Assembly (NCBI GenBank): GCA_018610095.1
Contig: JAHEOB010000279.1
Location: forward strand, 1-5,059
Length of the DNA stretch: 5,059 bases
Direction: 5' to 3'
DNA from: Halothece sp. MAG
Lineage (GTDB): Bacteria; Cyanobacteriota; Cyanobacteriia; Cyanobacteriales; Rubidibacteraceae
How positions within the stretch are numbered: position 1 is the stretch's first letter; the number at the start of each line of letters is the position of its first letter. Positions 1-4,649 of the stretch are shown in pieces. Below the pieces are notes generated by a model. The model did no database searches. It was not told where the DNA came from and saw only the letters and a list, made by a program, of their open reading frames with translations. The position numbers were made by a program, and so were the translations under genes.

Positions 1-197
1 AGGAAGAAGCCAGAATGAAGTAATAAGAGAGCAGATTAGGAAGTTATCAATTTCAGCCGGAGCGAAGTGAGGATATTGAACAAACGTTATGTCTGCTAGA
101 AAGAGAGGGTTTGATATCAAGTGATCAGAATATGTCTGACTATACAACAACTAGTAAAGGCGCAAGGGTGATTAATAAATCATTAGAGATCAAATAA
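1..197 (+). pseudogene. 3' end of a small, probably broken coding region
   Basis: The frame ending at the TAA at 195-197 is open from 27 and reads like real protein: it contains ERSEDIEQTLCLLEREGLIS, then DYTTTSKGARVINK before the stop. The pattern LEREGLI followed by Y-T-T-x-K-G resembles the end of a small winged-helix regulator, but that is only a resemblance. The frame has tandem TAA stops at 21-26 and no ATG, GTG or TTG before 111, so no normal start exists. Another frame is open from the window edge to 70 and reads NEVIREQIRKL, so a single frameshift near 39-47 could join the two pieces into one protein. The alternative is that an upstream gene ends at 21-23 (EEARMK, stop) and the rest is a remnant. 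No function is assigned. Confidence 0.38.
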
Positions 198-372
198 TTA
201 CTGTGGTTTAAAACGACAAATTTGTTAAAGTAAAAAAATTTTACAAGATCAATTAATGTCCTGATTCATCAGCGCGATCGCGCTTCGGGTGTGCCTAATA
301 TCGCAAATTGATCAAGAAAAAAGAATCATGGATAATAAACCCCTGTAGCGAACCGCCCATGACTGGTACACC
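198..372. other. Intergenic region with small palindromes before the ABC gene
   Basis: This spacer is A/T-rich and has no gene. It contains several short dyads: ACAAATTTGT at 216-225, GTAAAA-AAA-TTTTAC at 230-244, and CTGAT-TC-ATCAG at 261-272. The last one abuts the 12-bp palindrome GCGCGATCGCGC at 272-283, which contains a HIP1 site. The A/T hairpin is too weak to be called a terminator. Any of the dyads could be an operator for the ABC gene, but nothing identifies a regulator. Confidence 0.4.
308..336 (+). promoter_or_regulatory. Sigma70-type promoter for the ABC transporter
   Basis: A -35 element TTGATC (308-313) and a -10 element GATAAT (331-336) are separated by exactly 17 bp. They match the consensus at 4/6 and 5/6 positions. 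Transcription would start near 343, giving a leader of about 30 nt before the TTG at 373. No convincing Shine-Dalgarno sequence lies in that leader. The assignment rests on motif match and position only. Confidence 0.5.
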
Positions 373-2100
373 TTGAAACAACGTTCTTCCTATTGGGCAT
401 TAGCCCCTTATATCCGTCCCCAAGCGATTACAATTATCCAAGCCCTCCTTTGCACCGTTATTTTTGTGAGTCTTTGGCCAGTTTTAGCATGGCTAGCAGG
501 ACTAATTTCCACAGCAGTGGGTGACGGGAATGTCACTCGTAGTGCCCAACTGGCAGGAATTACGGCGTTGCTGTTTCTCCTGCAAAAAGTGGCGCAATAT
601 GGACAAGATTTATGGATGGCGAAAGTTGCCCTTGCCATTGCCTATCAAGTGAGAACTGATGTTTATCGTCATCTGCAAACTCTCAGCATTGATTATTTTG
701 AAACCACTCGCACAGGAGATTTATCCTATCGCCTCACAGAAGACATCGATCGCGTCGGGGAAGTGGTTCACAAATTATTCCACCAATTTCTCCCCAGTGT
801 CTTACAACTCCTTGCTGTCTTTCTCTACGTAATTTATCTCAACTGGCAATTGACCATGGCATTGATCATCATTGCCCCCTTAATCGCGATCCTGATTAGT
901 TGGTTTGGGGAAAAAGTGCAAAACCTGTCTCGGCGTAGCCAAAATCGGATTGCTGATCTCTCTGCAACCTTAACGGAAACCTTAAGTGGGATGCGGTTAG
1001 TCAAAGCCTTCGCTGCGGAAGAACAAATGTTAAGCAAATTTGCACAGGAAGCGGAACAAAATCGCAAAGCTAGATATGCAGCGGAACGGTTGAAGGCAAT
1101 TCAGTTTCCTATTGTTGGTTTTTTAGAAGCCCTCGCTGTTTTATTACTGTTTCTGTTAGGGGGATGGCAAATTGCCCAAGGGAATATTACGACTAGCGAG
1201 TTTATTAGTTATGGGGCTGCGGTGTTAATGCTGATTGATCCCATCTCCATTACTACCAATAATTATAATGAGTTTAAGCAGGGAGAAGCCTCAGTTGACC
1301 GTGTTTTTGAGTTATTTTTGATTCAACCCCGTGTCAAAGAAGACTCTTGCGCGATCGCGCTACCAACGATAAAAGGCGAAGTTGACTATCATGACGTCTC
1401 TTTTGCCTATCCCGATCAATCCCATTGGGTATTACAAGACCTTAATTTTAAAGTTCAACCGGGGGAACGATTAGCCTTAGTCGGCAGTTCCGGCGCGGGG
1501 AAAAGCAGTTTAGTTAATTTAGTTCCTCGCTTCTATGATCCCCAGCAAGGGGATATTTTCATTGATGGTATTAATATTAAAGACGTTACTTTATTTAGTT
1601 TACGGCGTCAAATTGGCATTGTTCCCCAAGAAACCATCCTCTTTTCAGGCACGATCGCGGATAATATTGCCTTTGGGCAACGGGAACAACCGTTAGAAGC
1701 CATCCAACAAGCGGCTAAAATTGCCAATGCCCATCAGTTTATTTCCCAATTATCTCAAGGGTACTATACTTATGTAGGCGAACGAGGGGTTAACCTTTCA
1801 GGTGGGCAACGGCAACGGATCGCGATCGCGCGGGCGGTTTTACTCGACCCTCAAATTCTCATTTTAGATGAAGCTACCTCGGCCCTAGACTCAGAATCAG
1901 AAGCACTGGTTCAACAAGCCTTAGATCGCCTTCTCACAGAGCGTACGGTTTTTATCATTGCCCATCGTTTAGCCACGGTTCGCGGGGCAGATCGCATTTT
2001 TGTCTTAGAACAAGGGAAAATTATCGAAGTGGGAACGCATCAACAACTTCTTGCGCAAAATTCTCGTTATGCCCAATTCCACGCACAACAATTCCAGTGA
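373..2100 (+). CDS. Exporter-type ABC half-transporter (MsbA/HepA-like)
   Basis: This 575-residue protein has one transmembrane domain followed by one ATP-binding domain, the usual layout and length of homodimeric bacterial exporters. Hydrophobic segments lie near residues 18-42, 58-80, 139-158, 159-178, 246-268 and 278-296. The ATPase domain shows an A-loop Tyr346, Walker A GSSGAGKSS (371-379), Q-loop Gln419, signature LSGGQ (475-479), Walker B ILILDE (495-500, catalytic Glu500), D-loop SALD (503-506) and H-loop His531. All catalytic residues are intact, so it should be active. The family moves lipids, glycolipids or drugs out of the inner leaflet; the substrate cannot be read from sequence. 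The start is TTG: an in-frame TAG lies at 346-348 and no ATG, GTG or other TTG intervenes. The gene stands alone with its own promoter and converges on the cytochrome gene. Two HIP1 octamers lie inside it. Confidence 0.95.
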   Translation: MKQRSSYWALAPYIRPQAITIIQALLCTVIFVSLWPVLAWLAGLISTAVGDGNVTRSAQLAGITALLFLLQKVAQYGQDLWMAKVALAIAYQVRTDVYRHLQTLSIDYFETTRTGDLSYRLTEDIDRVGEVVHKLFHQFLPSVLQLLAVFLYVIYLNWQLTMALIIIAPLIAILISWFGEKVQNLSRRSQNRIADLSATLTETLSGMRLVKAFAAEEQMLSKFAQEAEQNRKARYAAERLKAIQFPIVGFLEALAVLLLFLLGGWQIAQGNITTSEFISYGAAVLMLIDPISITTNNYNEFKQGEASVDRVFELFLIQPRVKEDSCAIALPTIKGEVDYHDVSFAYPDQSHWVLQDLNFKVQPGERLALVGSSGAGKSSLVNLVPRFYDPQQGDIFIDGINIKDVTLFSLRRQIGIVPQETILFSGTIADNIAFGQREQPLEAIQQAAKIANAHQFISQLSQGYYTYVGERGVNLSGGQRQRIAIARAVLLDPQILILDEATSALDSESEALVQQALDRLLTERTVFIIAHRLATVRGADRIFVLEQGKIIEVGTHQQLLAQNSRYAQFHAQQFQ

Positions 2101-2117
2101 GTTAGTAAGTTACTCCA

Positions 2118-2516
2118 TTAAAGGGTTTCTAGATATCCTAATAAATCAGACATTTTTTGGGGATCAGGTTGAAATTTGGGCATGGGGGGTGTGTCTCCAC
2201 TAGTCACTTGATTAATTAAATTTAACTTCGATTTTCGTTCTGAAATTTTGTGAAGACTGGGGCCGACATGACCATCACCATGGGTACCATGACAACCGGC
2301 ACAATTGATTTCAAAAATGGCTTTTCCTCGTTCCGGATCACTGGAGGCAGATAAAACTTCCTGAACATAAGGATCAGAAACGCGATACAGGTAAACACCA
2401 ACCACACCAGCACCGACAAGGAATAGTGCGCAAAGCACCACAATTGCCACTTGTTTAAGTAATGCGGTTATGGGGTTTGCTACCTGATCTGACACGATCT
2501 TGTTTGGACTCTCCAC
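2118..2516 (-). CDS. cytM: Membrane-anchored cytochrome c of the CytM type
   Basis: This is a 132-residue protein with a single N-terminal membrane segment (about residues 22-44) and a small c-type cytochrome domain. The heme attachment motif is CAGCH (Cys72, Cys75, His76 as axial ligand), and the second axial ligand is probably Met112 in TPPMPKFQP. The C-terminal helix SDLLGYLETL is typical of class I cytochromes. CytM is widespread in cyanobacteria; in Synechocystis it has been linked to restraint of respiration and dark heterotrophic growth rather than to bulk electron transfer to photosystem I. The start must be GTG at 2516-2514, since an in-frame TAA lies three codons upstream and no ATG precedes the membrane segment. 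No clear ribosome binding site is seen. The N-terminal extension before the anchor, about 20 residues, seems somewhat long compared with what I recall for the family. The gene converges on the ABC gene with 17 bp between stops, and is divergent from petG. Confidence 0.88.
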   Translation of the reverse strand: MESPNKIVSDQVANPITALLKQVAIVVLCALFLVGAGVVGVYLYRVSDPYVQEVLSASSDPERGKAIFEINCAGCHGTHGDGHVGPSLHKISERKSKLNLINQVTSGDTPPMPKFQPDPQKMSDLLGYLETL

Positions 2517-2576
2517 ACGACATTAAGTTTATTAAACGCTTCTAACTAAATGTTACCGTTTTTTAAGTTTTTGTGT

Positions 2577-2621
2577 CCTTAGCCAACCAAAGCAGTTTCC
2601 TGATGGGGAACCGATCTAAGG
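2577..2621. repeat. Inverted repeat in the cytM-petG divergent region
   Basis: CCTTAG (2577-2582) and CTAAGG (2616-2621) form a perfect 6-bp dyad. Inside it, TTTCC and GGGAA flank TGAT and could extend the structure. The right arm touches the TATAAT at 2623-2628. It could be an operator or an RNA stem; its position next to the putative promoter is the only functional hint. Confidence 0.3.
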
Positions 2622-2622
2622 C

Positions 2623-2628
2623 TATAAT
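2623..2628 (+). promoter_or_regulatory. Possible -10 element for the petG transcript
   Basis: TATAAT is a perfect -10 hexamer on the petG strand, but no good -35 hexamer is found at 16-18 bp upstream (the sequence there is about CTGATG). Cyanobacterial promoters that depend on an activator often lack a -35 element. If used, transcription would begin near 2635 and the petG leader would be about 390 nt long, including the whole structured insert. Confidence 0.35.
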
Positions 2629-2671
2629 TTCCCCTGAAAACGTGTCAAAATTTAACTAAAGTGCCGTAAGT

Positions 2672-2702
2672 CCCACGCTGTATTTGAAAAATCAGCGCTG
2701 GG
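2672..2702 (+). repeat. Left-end imperfect hairpin of the IS605-like element
   Basis: CCCACGCTG (2672-2680) pairs with CAGCG-C-TGGG (2693-2702) with one bulged C; an unpaired T is followed by ATTT-GAA-AAAT as the apical stem-loop. Subterminal hairpins with a mismatch or bulge are the recognition sites for the TnpA HUH transposase in IS200/IS605 elements. GTAAG just 5' of the foot lies where a cleavage-guide sequence would be expected. Confidence 0.6.
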
Positions 2703-2711
2703 ATATAAGGC

Positions 2712-2733
2712 GGATTGGCGGGGTAGCCAATCC
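2712..2733 (+). repeat. Perfect 8-bp stem-loop inside the element
   Basis: GGATTGGC (2712-2719) and GCCAATCC (2726-2733) are exact reverse complements around the 6-nt loop GGGGTA. It is not followed by a T-tract, so it is not an intrinsic terminator. It begins 9 nt after the left-end hairpin and would be a stable RNA fold in a petG leader. Confidence 0.65.
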
Positions 2734-2740
2734 CTGTAAA

Positions 2741-2772
2741 TTGCGCTATTATGGGAACCATAATTTGCACAA
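2741..2772 (+). repeat. Long stem-loop inside the element
   Basis: ATTATGG (2748-2754) and CCATAAT (2758-2764) pair perfectly around the loop GAA. The flanks TTGCGC (2741-2746) and GCACAA (2767-2772) extend the stem with one mismatch and a small asymmetric bulge. It is separated from the preceding hairpin by 7 nt, so the left half of the element is a chain of three hairpins. Confidence 0.6.
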
Positions 2773-2848
2773 CGTTTTGCTCTAAAGTCTAGCTTAAACT
2801 GCTGTAAGGTGAGCAAACAAGACAAATTATTTTTTGAGAAAGTTAGTA

Positions 2849-3000
2849 CCCAGGGACGCTGGGGGAAAGGAAATCGTCTGTCAAGTCGATTTGCCGAGGA
2901 TAGTGCGCTATCTAGGTAAAAGGCGCAGGGCAGAAATGCTCAATCGCGAGGTTGAGAAGCCCAGACTGTATTGCTTGCAATCAGTGTGGGAGAACGTCAC
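2849..3000 (+). ncRNA. Omega RNA-like structured region before the right end
   Basis: In TnpB elements the guide (omega) RNA is made from the region up to the right end. Here a run of small stems lies in that place: CCCAG/CTGGG (2849-2863), GATAG/CTATC (2899-2912), CTCAA/TTGAG (2939-2956), then the right-end hairpin (2960-2990). The stretch GAAATGCTCAATCGCGAG (2933-2950) is similar to sequence I associate with cyanobacterial tnpB 3' regions. No intact tnpB is present, so any function would depend on a TnpB encoded elsewhere, or the RNA may be a relic or a leader structure. Exact ends and any guide use are unknown. A 66-codon frame across it (2834-3034) overlaps the petG start and is not a convincing gene. 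Confidence 0.38.
2960..2990 (+). repeat. Right-end imperfect hairpin of the IS605-like element
   Basis: CCCAGACTG (2960-2968) pairs with CAGTGTGGG (2982-2990) with a single G-G mismatch. After an unpaired T the apical stem ATTGC-TT-GCAAT (2970-2981) is perfect. The hairpin is preceded by TTGAGAAG and followed by AGAACGTCAC, the expected flanks of an IS200/IS605 right end. It matches the left-end hairpin in length, bulge position and arm sequence. Confidence 0.65.
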
Positions 3001-3012
3001 CAAATCATTGTT

Positions 3013-3017
3013 GGGAG
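3013..3017 (+). promoter_or_regulatory. Ribosome binding site of petG
   Basis: GGGAG lies 9 nt before the ATG at 3027. It is 3' of the inferred element boundary at 3000, so the insert leaves the petG ribosome binding site intact. Confidence 0.5.
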
Positions 3018-3026
3018 TCATCGTTT

Positions 3027-3128
3027 ATGATTGAACCTTTACTACTGGGAATTGTCCTCGGCTTGATTGTTGTCACGCTAGCAGGGTTATTTTTCGATGC
3101 CTATCGCCAATATCGGCGAACTGAGTAA
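3027..3128 (+). CDS. petG: Cytochrome b6f complex subunit 5, PetG
   Basis: The 33-residue product begins MIEPLLLGIVLGLI and continues VVTLAGLFFDAYRQYRRTE; the first fourteen residues are the hallmark of PetG. PetG is a single-span peripheral subunit needed for assembly or stability of the cytochrome b6f complex, which passes electrons from plastoquinol to plastocyanin or cytochrome c6. The membrane helix covers about residues 4-23, with a basic tail (Arg27, Arg30, Arg31) on one side. It is a little shorter than the usual 37-38 residues, lacking the normal tail after YxxYRRG. From memory of the family, Pro15 is replaced by Val, and Asp24 and Arg27 replace residues that are usually small or hydrophobic. 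A ribosome binding site is present. It lies downstream of the structured insert and divergent from cytM. A weak terminator follows about 280 bp later. Confidence 0.93.
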   Translation: MIEPLLLGIVLGLIVVTLAGLFFDAYRQYRRTE

Positions 3129-3157
3129 TTAGCTTGGGGAGAAAGGTGAGGGGTAAT

Positions 3158-3176
3158 GAAAATAATAATCATTTTC
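3158..3176. promoter_or_regulatory. Fur-box-like palindrome
   Basis: GAAAATAATAATCATTTTC matches the classic 19-bp Fur consensus GATAATGATAATCATTATC at 16 of 19 positions, and its outer hexamers GAAAAT and ATTTTC are exact reverse complements. It lies 30 bp after petG and about 350 bp before the kinase, so its target is not obvious. Chance matches are easier in A/T-rich DNA. Confidence 0.38.
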
Positions 3177-3220
3177 AAATTACCTGATCGGGTCGGCAAA
3201 TGGCTGAAAATCCGATTATT
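3164..3220 (+). repeat. Long-armed inverted repeat downstream of petG
   Basis: AATAATCATTTTC (3164-3176) is complementary to GAAAAT-CC-GATTATT (3206-3220), giving a 13-bp stem with a 2-nt bulge and a 29-nt loop. It shares its left arm with the Fur-like site. In RNA it could stabilise the petG transcript's 3' end; there is no T-tract after it. Confidence 0.5.
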
Positions 3221-3409
3221 TCGTTTACCCGCTCGGTTGATTGTTATGAGGGAATTTTGGCGATTTAAAGCATTTTTATCTGGCAGCAAAATAATTCCTT
3301 TAAAGACCCCCTCGGAAATTGGGATTGCAAGTCACGCTATGTGGGAGTTATGACTTAGGGGATTGCTTCCTTTGGGGAAAGTAGAATTAATCGAAGCGAT
3401 CAAATAAAA

Positions 3410-3433
3410 CGCCCAGAGAGGCGGTTCTTTCTT
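3410..3433 (+). terminator. Weak, possibly bidirectional intrinsic terminator
   Basis: CGCC (3410-3413) and GGCG (3420-3423) form a short G/C stem around the loop CAGAGA. It is followed by TTCTTTCTT (3425-3433) and preceded by AAATAAAA (3402-3409), which would be a U-tract on the opposite strand. The stem is only four G/C pairs plus A/T pairs, so efficiency may be modest. It would end read-through from petG before the kinase operon. Confidence 0.42.
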
Positions 3434-3525
3434 ATGGAGCGAAAAAAATGCTATCGTAATGGTAAAAAGATAACTCTCATTTAATGAAAAGGATTGAGAA
3501 TCCGAATTAAAGGGTTCCTCGCTCA

Positions 3526-4647
3526 ATGAACTATTCTCTGGATACTAGTAAAAAAAAGCCAGATACTATCTTGGTGGTGGATGATTCTCCAGATAATGTG
3601 TTATTGGTTCAAAGCATTCTGGAGGATGAAGGCTACCAGATTGAAGTTGCAGAAGAAGGGCAAAGCGCGATCGAGAAGGTCAATGCGTCCCCACCTAAAT
3701 TAATTTTACTGGATGTGATGATGCCGGGGATGGATGGGTTTGAAGTCACCGAAAGGATTCGGCAACAGGAGGATTTACCCTTTATCCCCATTCTTTTGAT
3801 TACGGCTTATGATCAACCCAGTGTTGCTAAAGGCTTAGATAGTGGGGCGGATGATTTTATTCGCAAACCTGTGGAAATCGAAGAATTACTGGCGCGGGTG
3901 CGATCCTTACTTCGTCTCAAACATAGTGTGGATGAACGAGATGAGATTGCCCGTCAGCGAGCGGATTTTGTTTCTCGTTTGACTCATGATTTACGCACCC
4001 CATTAGTGGCTGCAGATCGGATGTTGAATTTGTTTCAACAAGGAGCATTAGGAGAAATGTCTCCCCAAATGGAAGAAGCGGTGGCAACCATGAGTCGCAG
4101 TAATCGCAATTTGCTGGATATGGTGAATACCTTATTGGAAGTTTATCGCTTTGAAGCAGGACGAAAGGTATTAAATTTTACCACTGTTAATCTCAAAGCA
4201 ATTATTAATGAAGTCATCCAAGAACTTTACCCCCTTGCAGAAGAGAAGGGCTTAAGTTTAAATTATCAAGATTTTATGGATGAGAATCAATCGACAACCC
4301 TAGAAGGCGATCGCTTAGAATTAAGACGGGTGTTTACGAATTTAGTGGGCAATGCGATTAAGTTTACGGATCAGGGGCATGTGGATGTGCGGATCAAACC
4401 GATTACAGACGCAGACCCCCCACAATTAGCGGTTGAAGTGGAAGATACCGGTCCTGGGGTATCTCCTGAAGAACAAAAAACGTTGTTTGAACGCTTTCGC
4501 AAAGGGAAACATCAAAATTCGGGAAGTGGATTAGGATTGCATTTATCGCAACGAATTTTAGAAAGTCATAATGGTAGCATTACTTTAGATTCTGAAGAAG
4601 GGAAAGGGAGTCTTTTTACGGTGCAATTACCCCTGAAACAACAATAA
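3526..4647 (+). CDS. Receiver-histidine kinase hybrid (two-component)
   Basis: This 373-residue soluble protein has an N-terminal receiver domain (about 14-130), a HisKA dimerisation domain (about 143-210) and a HATPase_c domain (about 255-371). Receiver residues are complete: Asp19/Asp20, phosphoacceptor Asp63 in LLDVMMPGMDG, Thr93 and Lys114. The kinase has His154 in FVSRLTHDLRTPL, N-box Asn276 in NLVGNAIKF, G1 box EDTGPG (306-311), F-box FERF (321-324) and G2 box GSGLGL (333-338). All catalytic positions are intact. There is no membrane segment, PAS, GAF or other sensor domain, so it probably takes its signal through phosphorylation of the receiver or from a partner protein. This layout is common in cyanobacteria. 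No cognate output regulator is in the window. The ATG start places the receiver core correctly; only a weak ribosome binding site precedes it. The gene overlaps nothing and is followed after 2 bp by an aldehyde dehydrogenase gene, suggesting co-transcription. Confidence 0.93.
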   Translation: MNYSLDTSKKKPDTILVVDDSPDNVLLVQSILEDEGYQIEVAEEGQSAIEKVNASPPKLILLDVMMPGMDGFEVTERIRQQEDLPFIPILLITAYDQPSVAKGLDSGADDFIRKPVEIEELLARVRSLLRLKHSVDERDEIARQRADFVSRLTHDLRTPLVAADRMLNLFQQGALGEMSPQMEEAVATMSRSNRNLLDMVNTLLEVYRFEAGRKVLNFTTVNLKAIINEVIQELYPLAEEKGLSLNYQDFMDENQSTTLEGDRLELRRVFTNLVGNAIKFTDQGHVDVRIKPITDADPPQLAVEVEDTGPGVSPEEQKTLFERFRKGKHQNSGSGLGLHLSQRILESHNGSITLDSEEGKGSLFTVQLPLKQQ

Positions 4648-4649
4648 AA

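Larger units (their letters stand above)
2657..3000 (+). mobile_element. Non-autonomous IS200/IS605-like (MITE-type) element
   Basis: Two 31-nt imperfect hairpins of matching design (2672-2702 and 2960-2990) bound this segment. Each begins CCCA, contains CTGTATT, and ends with a CAG...TGGGA arm. The right end, with AATCGCGAGGTTGAGAAGCCC-type sequence before the hairpin (2942-2962) and GGGAGAACGTCAC after it (2988-3000), resembles the 3' ends of tnpB-carrying IS200/IS605 elements as I recall them. There is no transposase or full tnpB inside, so it would move only if supplied with TnpA from elsewhere. The right boundary after GTCAC is inferred from family ends. The left boundary after TTAAC (2652-2656) is a guess based on the 15-nt distance to the hairpin, and target specificity is not established. 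It separates divergent cytM and petG. Confidence 0.55.
3129..3525. other. Gene-poor spacer between petG and the kinase
   Basis: About 400 bp has no gene I can defend. A 65-codon frame (3156-3353, +) has a good ribosome binding site (AGGTGAGGGG) and gives a very basic peptide starting MKIIIIFKLP, but I recognise nothing in it and its first codons are the Fur-like palindrome. Other features are inverted repeats at 3164-3220 and 3329-3356 (AAGTCA/TGACTT) and a weak terminator at 3410-3433. I see no clear promoter for the downstream kinase, although the A/T-rich stretch 3455-3510 is where one should be. Confidence 0.5.

Noticed and set aside
2765..2795. TTGCAC followed by TAGCTT as a promoter inside the element
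   Set aside because: The -10 match is poor and spacing is 19 bp; not better than chance.
2809..2926. GTG-initiated short frame reading VSKQDKLFFEKV and ending at TAA
   Set aside because: Short, no recognised family, and overlaps the structured region; likely chance.
2577..3000. 6S RNA, RNase P RNA, SRP RNA or a known riboswitch in the long cytM-petG spacer
   Set aside because: None of their signature core sequences is present; the paired end hairpins fit an IS200/IS605 derivative better.
2657..3000. CRISPR array
   Set aside because: There are only two related hairpins, 288 bp apart, not regularly spaced direct repeats.
2834..3034. 66-codon + strand frame beginning MRKLVPRDAGGKEI
   Set aside because: It lies across the omega RNA-like stems and the right-end hairpin and overlaps the petG start; the coding look is best explained by structured, tnpB-derived sequence. 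A tnpB C-terminal remnant could not be confirmed by eye.
3329..3356. TGTGGGAG and a TGAC end resembling a second IS605 right end
   Set aside because: The matching CCCACA arm is absent upstream, so no right-end hairpin forms; only an AAGTCA/TGACTT dyad remains.
3101..3526. Minus-strand frames of 62 and 64 codons in the petG-kinase spacer
   Set aside because: No ribosome binding site or family resemblance, and one overlaps the petG end; low-complexity A/T-rich frames.
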